Assembly: GCF_042242105.1 (NCBI RefSeq)
Contig: NC_092024.1
Coordinates: 8,087,501 to 8,151,500, forward strand
Direction: 5' to 3'
From: Pempheris klunzingeri
Taxonomy: Eukaryota; Chordata; Actinopteri; Acropomatiformes; Pempheridae
DNA: 64,000 nt
Shown here: piece by piece, positions 1 through 14,000 of the stretch
Layout: the number at the start of each line of letters is the position of its first letter
Position numbering within the stretch: position 1 is the first letter of the stretch
The notes under the pieces: generated by a model
What the model was told of the DNA's origin: nothing
Seen by the model: only the letters and a program-made list of their open reading frames with translations
Databases searched by the model: none
Made by a program: the position numbers and the translations under genes

Positions 1-118
1 TACTTTTGATGGCAAGGAAACTGAAACTGTCATTTTTCAGAAAATGACTCAAAAATACATTCATGTTAAGGATGGACAAAACATTTTACTGTATGCTCCT
101 TGTTGCTAATAAAACCCT
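1..118 (+). other. 3' end of a + strand transcript
   Basis: No reading frame of note is present. An AATAAA signal at 108-113 followed by an A-rich stretch fits the end of a + strand 3' UTR whose gene lies left of the window. The gene cannot be identified from this piece. Confidence 0.4.
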
Positions 119-2705
119 TTATCAAAAAAAAAAGATCAACGCATTATATTACATTACATGTAATTTTGGCATGTATCAAAAATCACAATTAATATGAGAC
201 AACAGTTGAGAATACGGATAGAAAATGCTGTTTACTAATGTCATGCTTAAAGGCATCTTTTGTTCAGTCTACATTGCACATGACACACTTGAGTTGATAA
301 AAGCAGGGCGGCGTTTTGTCTCACCTTTGCAGTGTGCCGGTCATTCAAACAGCAGATCTCTATGTCACTGGAAACATCTTTACAAGTGTTTAAAGCACCT
401 GTGAAATAATTTTGCCCACACTCATGAATTTATTTTCATCAGAAAATCGGCTTGTGGTTAGTTTGTGTGCATGTCGTCTTTTCTCCGACTGTGAAACAGC
501 CCTCCTACATTTCTGCCTCTCCAGTCCTGTTTTCTCAGCACTTAGTTTTTGTCTTGAAGAGTTCCTGTCTTAGATACAGGCTGATTATTTTCGAGCCAAC
601 TTATGCAGCTGACTTCAACAAACATCTTAAATTGACAGTTGCATTAGTATAGGGCAGCTACTTAAAAATAAATAGCTGACAGTTTGGGTTTGATTCATGT
701 GTTTCATTCTTTTTTTTTTTTTTTTTTTTTTACACTGAGACAAGTCCATGTTAGCCTTCTGTTCTCATTTACCGTCAGACAGAGAGAGTCTGAGAAATAA
801 CAAACACAAACATTTTACTCTCACATTATATTTATTGGCAATTTTTTGCATTTAACAAAACACAAACCATCAGTTTCAGGTGTTGACAATAGTTGTTAAA
901 AAACAAACAAAATGCAAATAACTTCACAATCTGATCCATGTCAGTGTAATCGTGAAAATCACGAGTGAAAACAAGCAGATATAGTGGAAAAGTAACAAAA
1001 AGGTGACAAAAAGTGACGCCAGACAGTAGTAAGAGAAGTAAAAAGTAAACATCAGGGATGTAATACAGGGCTGAGATCAGCTCATGTTCAATTCAAATGT
1101 CAGCCAAGCCAAAGCTGAGCTGATCTGAGGCCAACTTTGGTTCACATGACTGCATCAGCACTGAGGTACAGCAAGGAATTCAACCGTAAACATTTATACA
1201 TCACACACTCATAACAATCATTAAAATGTAGTTTATCGGTACAAATAAGTTAACCGAACGTCTAAATGAATGCGCTTTTCCTTAGAAAATTCAAGTGATT
1301 GCAGATTTTAGCCTCGTGTAAACCTGATAAAAGCATCTCAAGTCACAGGTGGAACACCAGACTGGGAGAGAATGGCTGGGAAACAAAGTTTATTGGGAAT
1401 GTTTGGTCAGTACGGCTGTGAGCGTGAGCCCAACCAAATGACCTCCACCTGAGATCATTCACTGAGTCTGACTGCCGTTTTACAGGAAAATGGTTCATTT
1501 CTACAAGAACTGGACCCCTATAATATCGCCTTCAAGTCCATCTCCTTTAAAAACATGCATTACAGACCACCAGCTGCGTTTATTTAACCATCTCTCATCC
1601 CAGATGGACTGTGATGGATCTTTCGTGAGATTAAATCTAGTGTGGAGCCTGTTTAGACAGAAGTTGCACAGTTTATCTAGTGTGGAGCGAAAATCCTGTA
1701 GAAATGAGCCACAGTTTTACAAGAACACAAAGAATTATTTAATACTAATTCAGTAATTCAAAGTAGAAGTATATATAGCAGCAGCAGTCGCCTGGATCCA
1801 GCTTCATGAACAAGTACATTTTCAGTTGGATTTTAGAAGAAAGGGTTTTTGCACTGGTGTACACACTAATTTCAAGAAGATATCAGAGATTAGTTTGGAG
1901 TAGGCCTAAACAGTGTGGTATTACCTTCATAAGAAACCTGCACAGGAACAATGAACCGTCACATTTCTTCACAGCAGGCAGGCACAAGTTACTGCGGGTG
2001 AACTAGCGAATTACTTTTCAGTCGGTAACATAGTAAAGTGATTTCACATCGAGAGACGTGGGGGTTGTAAAAACATCCTTGTGTGTGCCATCAGGACTGA
2101 AAACTAACTAGAAATAATGTGGCAGCACAGTCCGAACCCAGTGAATAAATGAATGCAACACTAGATTCACACGATTTAAGACATTTGACCAATACGCCAT
2201 GATTGGGATCAGCTAATGACGTGTTCATCGTCATTAATAAATGAGGTAAAATGTGTTTTTACTAATGTGTTACAGTACAGCCTGTGGGTCAGAGAAGCAC
2301 TTAAGGAAGTATCTCAACTGTGTCTCGACTGATAGCCCATCAGTTACAGACCACTTATAAAACCCCACACTAAATGAATACTTTTATAGGGAGAAGATGC
2401 AGACCGCCGTTAGAGTCTGCTCTGCAGAACGGATCATAAATACTGCCATCTTTAGTCTGTTATAAAAAAATACAAAAACATCCCCTTTAACTGCATCATT
2501 TCACTGCACTACCAGTTTGCAAATACACGTCCATGTAACAACTGTAAACTGATGAGGTTTTTTGGGCTCAACCGAAACAGACGACCACAAAAAAACGGAG
2601 GTTAAGGTCACTAAAGTAGTGCAAGGGTGAAACACCAGTTTACCCTGTAGCTGTTCGATCTCTGTCCAGTGTCACGGTAGAAGTCAAACGTCCCATGTCA
2701 GCACA
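119..2705 (-). other. Non-coding stretch, probable 3' UTR of the zmym4-like gene
   Basis: There is no convincing coding exon on either strand. Read on the minus strand, the sequence continues from the last zmym4-like exon to an AATAAA signal at 831-836, giving a 3' UTR of about 1.9 kb. A 20+ base poly(T) run lies near 711-731. The stretch 119-800 shows nothing I can name. Confidence 0.45.
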
Positions 2706-5006
2706 TCAGGAGGCTGTGGAGAGAGAAACTCGGGTGACACACTCTTAAGAGGTCAGTTCAATTTACTTTTAAAAAGCACATAAATGTCAAAAGATCATGC
2801 CAGGACATCGTTGTTGTTACTCTTCCAACAAATAGTAGGAATCCTATGATAGTGGATACAGCTATGGCAGCAATATACAGCAAGAACTTAATTCACTAAT
2901 TAATGGTGCTATTATATATTTAGATTATAACTGAATCAAATGTTTTGTGCTAATCTGAAGGCTCACCTTGCGTTTCCAGTTCAGGAGCTGTTTTATAGAT
3001 CAGTCTGGTGTGGAAGAGTTCAAAACAGGGCACAGGACAGAGGCTGGGCTCTCCCGAACAAGTCTTACAGTAATACGACGTCTGTCTGCTCAGCGTCCTG
3101 CTGTTCCGCTCACAAGCCGTCATTTCACAGCGCTCCTCCTCTTTCCCTTTCCCATCATTCTCATCAAGCGTGTTCACTCCCTTCGTCTCCTCCGCCTTTT
3201 CTTCTGTTTTCCTCTGTGGCTCCTCATCCTCCTCCGTCTTCTGCTTCTTCCTCCCCTGCTCCTCTTCCTCCGGCCTCTTCCTCTTGTAAGGTGAGCAGAC
3301 TTTGCAGTCAGACTCAGTCTCCCTCCTGCCCAGGAAATGGCGTCCAGTTAGGCGCGCTGGCACGCCATTACACGGCTGAGTTTCTCCCTGAGGTTTCGGC
3401 GACGGTGCAGGAGATGTGGATGCTTCAGCAGACAGCCGGTCAGGTTGCAAGGAGCTATCTAGCAGAGCTGGTGCAATTATTGAAACAGCTAGTTGTGAAC
3501 AACAAATAATTGAACGAGCCAAAAAAAATGAATGACTGAATTAGATTGTGTGTAGGTTTGTGACAAACACCAGCTATGGCCTGGGGGTGAATGGCTACTT
3601 CTATCAGTGCCATAATATCATTGCTTTTTTCACCATTATTATTATCGTTTTTCACTGTTATTATCATTTCATCATTGTAGAGGTATCAGCATTGACTTAT
3701 GTATAACTCATACCAATTATTCTGGATTAAAATAGCAAAAACGTTTGTCGTAACATTAGTCTGGACCACGTAACGTTTTTCAACCATTTTCCATTAGCAA
3801 AGTATAAGAGTTTCCTGCAGAATCCTTTCTTTGTCTTGGCAGAAAAGTCCAATGTTTTATACTTAACAGATGATTAATATTAGACCAGTACATCACTATC
3901 AACCTTGTGTGAGTATTATATTCCACAAAGCGAAATTCCACGTAGTTTTTGTGATTTTAATTGTAACTGGCTCCTCTGATTTGTGTGGTAGGAAAATCAT
4001 AGCATCTGACTCGTAGAGAAACCTAACCCTCCACTGCCAGGAGCTCTTTGGATTCATCAGTAAGCATGAGGAGATGTTTCGGAAAGATCTCTCCCCTCCC
4101 ACACACGACAAGCAAGGATTGAAGTTTCTGCCCCATCAGAGTATGTGCACACATAACCAATGTAGAGTTAGCCATCATGGTGGGAAAAAGTAGAAAACTG
4201 AATAAAAATTTTCATTATTATCTCTTGCAAGACAGATTTGAAATATGTAATTTTTGATGTTTCAAATATCTGTACGAACAACGTGCAGAAAGTAGACTGT
4301 ATGTCCACCTGGTATTTGGACACACGAGGTGTAACAAAGTCAAACTGCCCAAACTTGTTCAGGTGTGTTTTTTTTTTGTAGTTACCTGCTGATTCAGTGG
4401 AAGGTGCAGGCAGCTGGCACATGCTCTCTTGGTCCATAGTGAAGGGCCGACACAGGACCGACTTGTTCTTCATCTGACGTCGACGGGACACAGGCACGCG
4501 CATGGCATCAGTCTGAGTACTGGCCTGGACAGGGCATGAAAAACAGCAAAAATAAACAAAGATCTGATCTAGTTGGTAACCTTAACTGTGTTGTGGCAGA
4601 CTCTGTCTTATTTCTGACCTGCTCTCAAATAAGAGATTTAGAAAAATAATTATTGGGTACTGATATTCTTGTCAATAGTTTAACAGTTTTGAGTCAAGAC
4701 TTAAAGTTGTATGTAAGGTCTACCCTGAAGTAAACACACACATACACACACATACAGAATACATACGTGGTCTAAATTCTTGCCATCCACATTGGAGGTC
4801 GGAAGTGCTCCTACACAACAGGAATAAAAAAACATGACAAACACTATGTTAAACCCCTCCAAGAGATATGCATATCATGAAAATATTAATTAATTAATAT
4901 TTGTATATAGTGCTCAAATTGATTTAATTAAAGATTTAAAAAATCTCGCCCTCTTGCTCTGTTTACTTTGACCAGGGCACTTTGAAAACACACACCCAGG
5001 GTTGTA

Positions 5007-5072
<66 letters not shown>

Positions 5073-8000
5073 CATGTGTGTGAACTGACCAGTCAGAGCA
5101 GTATCTGCTGACACACTGGGCTGAGTGGCAGAGCCATTGGCTAGTGATACAACATCAGCTATGACAGGATTCATCTTTGAGGAGTGGTGGGGCTGGGTAG
5201 GAGCTGGAGGAAGAGAGAAACATATCAAAGTTAAAACAGATTTTAATTTGACCATTTTTACCAAATTTACCATTTGAGATTTATGCTCTTTTTCGGTCCC
5301 CTCTTTTGATCGCGTGTCAACAAAACATCTGTGTACCAACTGCAAATAATACACGCCGATGAAATCATTCTTCACATTGCTGGTCATGGCTGAATATAAA
5401 TACAAAATCTTCTGCAGTGTCTTTGCCAACCTTTAGGAGTTGTTCCAACTGTGTGAATGGGTGAATGTGGATGTAGTGGAACAGCACAATGAGTGGTCTA
5501 ATGACTAGAAAGGCGCTACACAAGTACAGACCATTTACCATTAAATCGATGGAAGTAAGGTTCAGCAAATCAGCTCATACAGACTGAACATCTTAACTAC
5601 AGCCTCACAGGCCTGAACTACATTTAACTGGGATTTCCCGGCCCAGTTATGTAGACAAAAGGGCCAAGAATTTTTTTCTGGGTGTTCAGAATTTTAGCCA
5701 AAGAGACGTCTTGCAGCAGTCAAACCCAAAATATGGTCCTGGAGCGTGATAACTCCAACTGCCGGGGGAACAAGCCACATCTACTTTTCTGTCAGCTGGA
5801 GCTTGTGAGTAACCAATTTAGTGACAACACAATTTACCATATGGTGTTTGTGGGGCCTTTCCAGTACCGTTACTGCTGGTGTGTTGGCCCGTCTCAAAAT
5901 GCAGGTAGCAGTACTGCAGCAGGCAGGCCAGGTTACAGAAATTGCGGACTGAACCCAAACACTGCAGCTTGTCAGCCATGTAGCCCTGTTTCCTACAACT
6001 GTCACATCGACCCATCTGGACAGGAGAGGAGGAGGAGGGAAGAAAAGACAAGAGAAGAGAGACGTAGAAAGATTAAAAAAAAAAAATGGAATCACATTGA
6101 ATACACAGTAAGGCGCTTTCCTTGGTCCAATGGCATATTAAGTACAGTGCAGTGGGATATCTATCTCCTTACCCCATAGTAGAGTACAGTGTACTGGGAC
6201 ATGCAGTGGGGTCTGCAGAACTCCTCCATCTTGCCCCCATAGTGGCTGTGCAGCATCTTCTGGCTGATGCTGGAGCAGTAGGTGCAGGGACGCCAGCGGT
6301 AATCCTTGTTATGAGAGGCCAGGTCATGTTTGAAGAGTAGCTTACAGCCTGGAACACACGATGGGTGGGGTGTCATATCATTTGAATAACAGTTACAAGC
6401 TAAAAGTTATTTGCCATATGCACAACAATTACACTTAAGCAGTCACCGGCAATAAAATTCTCCATTCTTATAAAATATGTATAAAAAGGAAGGGGAATCA
6501 TGCAAACAACAATCTTATAATAGTGCATTAATACTGCAAACATACATTTCAGCACACAAGTCTAATGACACTAATTGAATTTGACATTTAGACCGATTCA
6601 TTTAAAAAGTAGGGAGGCGATAACTTTGGGCCAGTTTTGTCAAGACTGTGACTGGGTCGACCAAGTCCACTGGCAGTAATCAGATATGCTGCATTTGCAA
6701 TTACATACTTTTATGAGAAACTTTAAGGCTGCAATTATATCTCCAGTGAGGCACAGAAATATCTGAATATAATGCAGAGGAGAGGACAAAGAGGAAATGC
6801 TGTGTTAACTCACTCTCACTGCAGAAAAACAGGTCCTCTTGGTTGTAGAGGACGGCGTCAAAGAGCACTTTCTCCTGTTTACAGCCCTCGCAGGGCATCA
6901 GGATATTTTTCTGGGTTTTATACTGCTCACAGCATGTCCTACTGCAGAACACAGAAATACGACCCTGCAAGCAAAAGTGATCATCAGTATCCTCATCATG
7001 ATGGTGAGTTATGCAGGCAGCTATCAGGAAGTTTGTGTTAAATGTCTGTATATTCACAGAGTGTGTGCATATGAGCTGGGCTCCGTACTTGGTGACTGAA
7101 AAGCAGCGGCTTGATGTTGAACTGTTTGCTGCACTGATGGCAGGTCAGCTTGGGGGTGTCACTGAGCCCACCCTCTGCTGGCTTCAGGGGCTGACCAGCA
7201 GGTGCTCTGGCCTGGGCTTGCCCAGGGACAGAGGGGGAGGACAAGGCTGGGTAGGGAGGCACCAGTGGGGGCACTGAGGTATGACTGTGATGGTGGCCCG
7301 GGTAGGGGGCTGAAGATGTGTTGTCCTGAGGGATGGGAGGGACTGAGTCTGCTCCGACAGAGGGTCCCGCTTTGGGGGCCTCTCTGAGGGAGGGGTCCCT
7401 GAGAGACGAGGTTCCGTTGATCAGGTCCGGCTGAGATGTGAGACCGGACTTCTGTAAAGACATGGAGAGAAAACAACAGCAATGTCAGAACGACCTACAG
7501 ATGCTCCATCGCCAGCTTCCATTAAACAAGCTCTTATGGTAGTGGTGCCTTTACCCTGTATACAGAAACACAGTCATAGGAGCAGAAGTTACGAATGGTG
7601 CCGTCCACCATAGCCAGATGATACTGAGGAACAGCTGATACCTTGCACAGGCAGCAGGGGAATGCAGCACCTATTGGTAAAAGGGCGACATTACAAAAAC
7701 CCCAACTGCTACCATGTGTATTCATTAATAAATAAACAGACTGCATATACCAGCTAACCCCGGCATGCAAGTGTATTTCTGCGCAATGTCCTACCAGTGA
7801 GAATGTGTCTGGGTGGCCGACTGTGTCCCACACAAGAAGACGAACAGTAGAGTTGAACTTTGCCCTTTTGGTCCCGTTCCATGATGGTGGAGGACACTAT
7901 CGCCGTCTTGTGACAGTAGGCACACTCAACCATCTTTCTGCAGGTCTGTACGAGAACAGTTTGTATTGTAGAGGTTAACTTTCGGTACGCTGTGTGTCAT

Positions 8001-11000
8001 CTGGAGCCAGTGATGTGCAAAATTGGGAGTTTAGCTGATAGAAAATGATATAAATTATATAAATGATAAGACAAACCTGTTTGTAGGTGCCAATGCAGGT
8101 AGGACCACAGAAGTTGAGCTGAGATTTATCAATGGTGAGCGTCTGACAGGAGCCTGAGCTGGTATTACAGTAAAGTCCGCAGCCTTCACAGCAGTTCATG
8201 GCTAACTGCCGCATCTTGCGCCATGCTACAAAACAAGCATCGCTACAGAGTCTGTGCAGCCGACCTTGATGGGTGACCTCATGTTCAATCAGCTGTCGAC
8301 ATTTTCACATTTAAAAACAAGGACAAGAAAGATAATTAGCTCATAGACTGAAGACACAGAGAATCAGACCTGGATTCAGACACGATACTTGTTGACTTGT
8401 CTCATCAGGGGTGCTGGCCAAAATCTGTCTTTACTGTCTTAACCAAAGTCTTTACTGTTAAAGCTGGACTTTTTGCATCTCTTACCCTGTTAGAGACTTT
8501 GCAGACACTGCAAAAGGGTTTTTCGGGCAGTCGCTCCACTGGCTTCTCAGGCGGCTTCTCGGGCTTCCTCTCCACTCGTTTGTCAGCCCATTTATCAGGA
8601 ATCTTATCACACTGTTTCTTCTTGTGTCGAAAGACAGACAGACAGAACTGGCCGCAAAAGTGCATGTAGGTGTTGTCGTCTGCGGGAATCGTGATCATGT
8701 CCCTGGGCTGAATGATCTCCCTGCATAGAGAATAGCACAAGGGATTAAAGAAAAACAGACAAATTTTGAATTAGGCAACGATAGAATGGTCATCTATTAT
8801 ACAAACCAAATGCAGTGATCCACAAAGGAATATTATTAAAACCTTAACATTAATTGCTGTCATCAATATAGTGGAAATTGCGGTTGCAGTGGTATGAGAT
8901 TTTCACAGGATGGTCTCAGAAAATATCACAGCTTTACGATATCACAGTCTACCATATTGACATTAACATAATTCTCCGGCTGGTAGTCAATACTGTAAAT
9001 ACGCAAATGTTCATGGTATAACTGTGAATTTTCATACCAGTATACTGCTGCAACCCTGGTGGAAATGTCTTGCTGTCTTGCTGCATCCTTTACGCCCCCA
9101 TATTTGATCATTGTAAAACCAGCTCTTAATGTATTCATGCAACTTTATAGTCAAAAATAGCAAAACAGTGTTTTGCGTTAAATTAGGAGCTATAGGGCAT
9201 AGCACCAGAAAACAGCACAACATTTGGACCATAAAGTAAACAAAACCACCATTTATACTTGATTTGCCAACAAGTGGCAGCTAAATGAAACCCTTACCTA
9301 AATGTAATCCTTCAAGGAAGTTCATACTAATGTCACCTGGAAATAAAAATCTACCTGTTGCACTGGAAACAGGATCGGTTCTTGGTGGCTGGAGGCAGAT
9401 GGCCGGTCAGACAGACTGTGGAGCAGAAAAGCTGCGTCGAACCTTTTCTTTGGAATGCTGTTTGGCCTTTTAGCAGAACCTGCAACCATTTACACAATCA
9501 TGAAGCATACCAGCACAAACTTGAGAAATTACAAGACATAAAAAGCTTGGTGGATTGATGGATTTAATATCATAGTCCATATTTTACGTTAATAACAATA
9601 CATAAAACATGAGTGGTGTTAATTACTTAAAATACTGAGTTAATTTCACATTAATAATGACAGTTTTCCTTAATAGCATGCACATCTACATAGTGAGGTC
9701 TTGTTAAGTTTTTTTTTGAATAATGTGAGCAGCTCCGAGTTAGAAGAGTACCTTAGAGCAGCCACTGCAGCGAACACTCCCGGGAACAGGGGGAGGTGGT
9801 GGACGCGGGGGTACTGGTGCCAGAGCTGGAAGCGAACTTGGGAATGGAATTGGTGGTCTGACAGGGATGGGAGCCATGGCTTGTAGCACAGCACCTCTAC
9901 CTGGGATAAAAATGGCGGCCGGAGGGGGGGCTGGGACCGCTGCTGGCACTTGAGCGGCTGAGAGGAGAAAGGTTGGTGAAGCCGAGAAATTATACTTTTT
10001 GATCACTTTTAATAACAAACATGGAAAAGATCTTATTAAAAAGACATTTGAACTCCAAAAAAAACTAAAAGCGATTTCAGTTGGACTGTATCTTAAAGTA
10101 AAGGTAAAGTTATGGACTGATGAAATCACATTTTTGCTTTAAGAATATTACAAACATTGCCCAAAATAAAAAGGTTGCTCTGTCCCCAGGACCTAACATG
10201 ACAAAATGTCACCTTCGGTGTTAAAAATAAGAGAGAAACATGTCATAATGAACAAATAAACTCACATGTTGGGGGGGCAAATGTGTTCCCTCCACCTACA
10301 GAGTAGACAGAGCTGATCCTCAGCTCTTCCTGATATACAAAAGAAAGATCAGATTTTGTTAAAGTGCCTTCCTCATCATTTCAGGTCGTGGTGTTTTAAA
10401 TCATATAAGAGAATAAAGTTGATTAATTATTGGTTTGAACATAATGTATCTACTTTTTGTACACATAGCACACAGCATGGGATTTCAGCAGCTTTCAATC
10501 CAAATTCATCATCATTTTCTGGTTGAACCCTCTCCCATTATTAAATATGAACATTACAATACTACATCTAGTACACAACATAATGTGCAGATGCACGCTG
10601 ACAGCTTTCCCTCTCCACACCTACCTCCTGATGCTCCAGCTCCTCTTTTATCTGTCTGATGGAGCTCTGAGGCAGTAAAGCAGCGTCGTAGCCCTCATCA
10701 ATGGGCTCATCTTTAATGTTGATAGTAGGAGATATCTGGGGATTACTGTCCTCCATCGGAGCTGCCTCTGACCTCTGAAATTAAAGAATAGTAATAATTA
10801 CCTGCTGAAAGTTTGTCGAGTATTTTAAATGCAGTTACCAGACAATCTTTCCGGATCCTTACCTCTCCCTGCTGGCTGTCTTCTGTCTCCTCTGCCTGGT
10901 TCAGGACACCTCCATCTGACATAAAGGTAGAAAAGACAATACTCACCTAAAACGGTATGCACTTCAAGCAAGAGTTCACAACTGCACATGCTCTGCCCTG

Positions 11001-14000
11001 GCCACCATAAATGCCAGGAAATGATGAACAATGATACACTGTTGCAAAACATTCCCTGGCAACCTTGAAACTGTTCTTTCAAAGCATTTTACACTGCCTT
11101 TCTTGTATTTCTGTGGAAAAATAGTCCATATTCAGCTCACGTTTTATTGTGACAAATGAAAGCTGTCTTGTTCCCATGCTTGTACCATCTAGCCCAAGGA
11201 GGGCCGCTGAAACTGGCAGCTCACTCCAAACATTGACACACCCCGTCAACTTCAAAGAACTGTGTTAACCCAATGTCTTCTGATAAAATTTGCACAAAAA
11301 CAAGCTACAAAATCTACTCGTCAAATAAAGACAAACTCTAATAAAACAGACAGACAAACTGAACAAACAAGGCTCACTCACTCTTGTTTAACAGACTAGT
11401 TATGTGCTGAAAATAGTGTTCAAAAAGAGAAAATTTCAAGAAAAAGGTTTGTTTTGCACTAGAGTTATCAGTGCGTGGTCATTTCCTTACGATCAAAGAA
11501 TAACAGATCCTGCTCTTGGCTTTTTATAATCGAAATTGAATTTTGAAATTAATTTCAATCAATTTTCAACGAATAAAAGAAATCCTGACAATGCATTTCC
11601 CATACATAGTCTCCAAACCCCAAATAACCTGGATCCATCACTATGACTTCATCAGGGTTATTCTCTCAAGACTTTTGGTAAGTCCCGCAACAGCCAAAGA
11701 GCACATTATAAACCCATTTCCCTGGGCTGAATAGTACTCTCTGTGTCCACTTAACTGAACTTGAGGTATGAAATTGGCCGAGTGTCCTTTTAATGAGCAA
11801 AAACCAAATTATCCTGGAGTGTCAGGGCCCCTTCAATACTGTGATACAACTCAGTGAATACACACTTGCAATACGGCACTGGTGATCAATCTAGTCTTTT
11901 AAAAACGGTCTATGAATTCTCATGCGTATGCAGCTTTACCTCTGCTGTTGTCAGGTGTGTGGTCCTGCGAGGAATGGGAGGTGTTAGCAGACCCACTGCT
12001 CCCTTCCCTCTCTTGCTCGTCCTCCTCCTCTCTGGGCTGAGAAGCGAAGGGGGCTCTTCGAGTTTCGTTGGCTCCACCTCCTGGATTTCTTCTTTCTCTG
12101 CTAGTCTTATCCACATTAACATCCTCCAGGGTGCCCATTGGCAGGGCAAAGTGCCAGTCTTCATCTTCCTCTTCTGGCCCATATGCAGGAAGGCCGTCCA
12201 GCGCATCATCAAATGCTGCCCCTCCACTTCCTCCTCCTCCTCCTTCATTGGTTCCCATGGTATATGAGGGGTGTCGGTCAGAGGGAGGGGACAAAATACG
12301 CGGGAAGGACGACTCTCCCATCCCCTCCTCCATCTTTTCTTCTTGTCTGCTGCTGTTGCTATCATCTTCTTCTACCGGTTGTTGTTCGCCTTGTCCTGAA
12401 GTTTCGTCCACTCCCTTTGTCTCGTCCTGGCCTCCGCTCCTGGAGGAGGTGGCAGAGCCCCTGGAGGAGTCAGCAAAGTCTCCAAGTCCCATCACTTCGT
12501 CAAATACTCTGGAAAGGCGCTCTTCGTGCTGCAGAGGAGAAAAAAAATAGTTTAAGGGATTTCAAGATGCACATTCATGTTGCAATTCAGACAGTGATAT
12601 TCATGTTGTATGTCATTATATGTTTATAATGTAAATTGCTGCAACTCCTCCCTCATCATAACAATATTCTGCAATGAAACGCAAAATCAAAAATAGATTC
12701 CCACATCTCATTAACTTCATGAACCATCAGGCTTTGAAATGCCTCACACACATCCACGTAATATCATCTCAGATTACAAGTTACCAGAGTTAAACTTGCA
12801 GAAAGACAGAAAGATAGGCACTAATGTATCTACAGTTACTTGTAACATCAACAGTAAAGGCCATCACAGACCTTTAAGTTGAACATATCTTGTCATGGCA
12901 GGAAAAGCTCAAGCGGTCCTGATAAGTTAGGTGATGGCATGCACAGTACCAGAGCCCAGTAGGTGGGTCACCTGAGAGGACTGCAGCAGCGTCGTGCGTG
13001 GTATGTCATACACCTGTGCTGTTCTTGGTTATCACACATCACAATGCCTGCCACAAAAAGGCCTATTGCTCCTACTGCTGCACACATTGTACCTCTGACT
13101 TCATCCACTGTAGACCTGACTATTGCAGTCAGTGTGTGTTTGCCCAGCAGATGCCCCTACTGTACACAGACTGCCTCCAACAGCAAATCCATTTTCTATA
13201 CAATTGGCTGGAAAGCCACCTTTCCCCATCACACTTACACAGAAACACAAGTAACAGAGTAATAACACAAGAGTGACAGTACAAAGCTCAACAATCACCA
13301 CAGGGCTGCTGTGAGGATGCAGTGTGTTTGAATATGTCGAGATGGGAAGGTCCCATTTTTGTCTGCAAATTGTAATGACCTTATATCTATCTTTTTAGGT
13401 TACTGTGAGGAACAAATCTCACAGTCTCAGCAAATAACGCCCTCTCTTCATTTAACATAAGTCAACATTAGGGAGAACCAGCAAACCCAGACTTCTCAGT
13501 GTCTTACTATTAAAGGTCATAAAGGCTACAGGCCCCGTTCTGTCCGATCAGTTGTATGGATGGGGGCGTCCCACCAAACTCCATTTAAATCGCCAATACG
13601 TTGCGTTGTTTGTAATATTTGTACATTTTCAGACACACGCTACACAATCACACCATGTCGATGAAGACATCGCAGTACTTTGTGGGGTCTTCGGGTGAAA
13701 ACAGCATTTAAGTGATCCGCATGGCAACACTTCACTTCAATAAAATCTCTACTTTCTTATTGTTAGCAGCAGCCCTCCTCGGCAGAGAGGGCTTTGTGGA
13801 GCCGGTAGTCAGCTGCAGCACACATCTGCACAGCTGGATTAATAAAGACTGTTAAGGATCACAGAGCCACTGCATCACATTGTGTTTAATGTGCTCGTTT
13901 GTTGAGTGTTAAATGGAGCTTGGCGTAGCGGCATGCATCTTTGCTGAATAGCATCAAGCTACTGTGTTTTAAGCTAGCTAAGGTTAGCTTAGATATGCAC

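Noticed and set aside
2940-3509. A 189-codon + strand frame opposite the piggyBac-domain exon
   Set aside because: It is a Ser/Pro/His-rich shadow of the Glu/Lys-rich minus-strand exon and has no splice partners or family resemblance.
4914-5429. A 171-codon minus-strand frame including a His/Thr repeat
   Set aside because: It is zmym4-like exon 16 plus intron and the TG microsatellite read through; only 5203-5090 is coding.
11854-12629. Several + strand frames of 137-163 codons across zmym4-like exon 2
   Set aside because: Antisense shadows of a low-complexity acidic exon; composition is that of the opposite strand and no start context or homology is seen.
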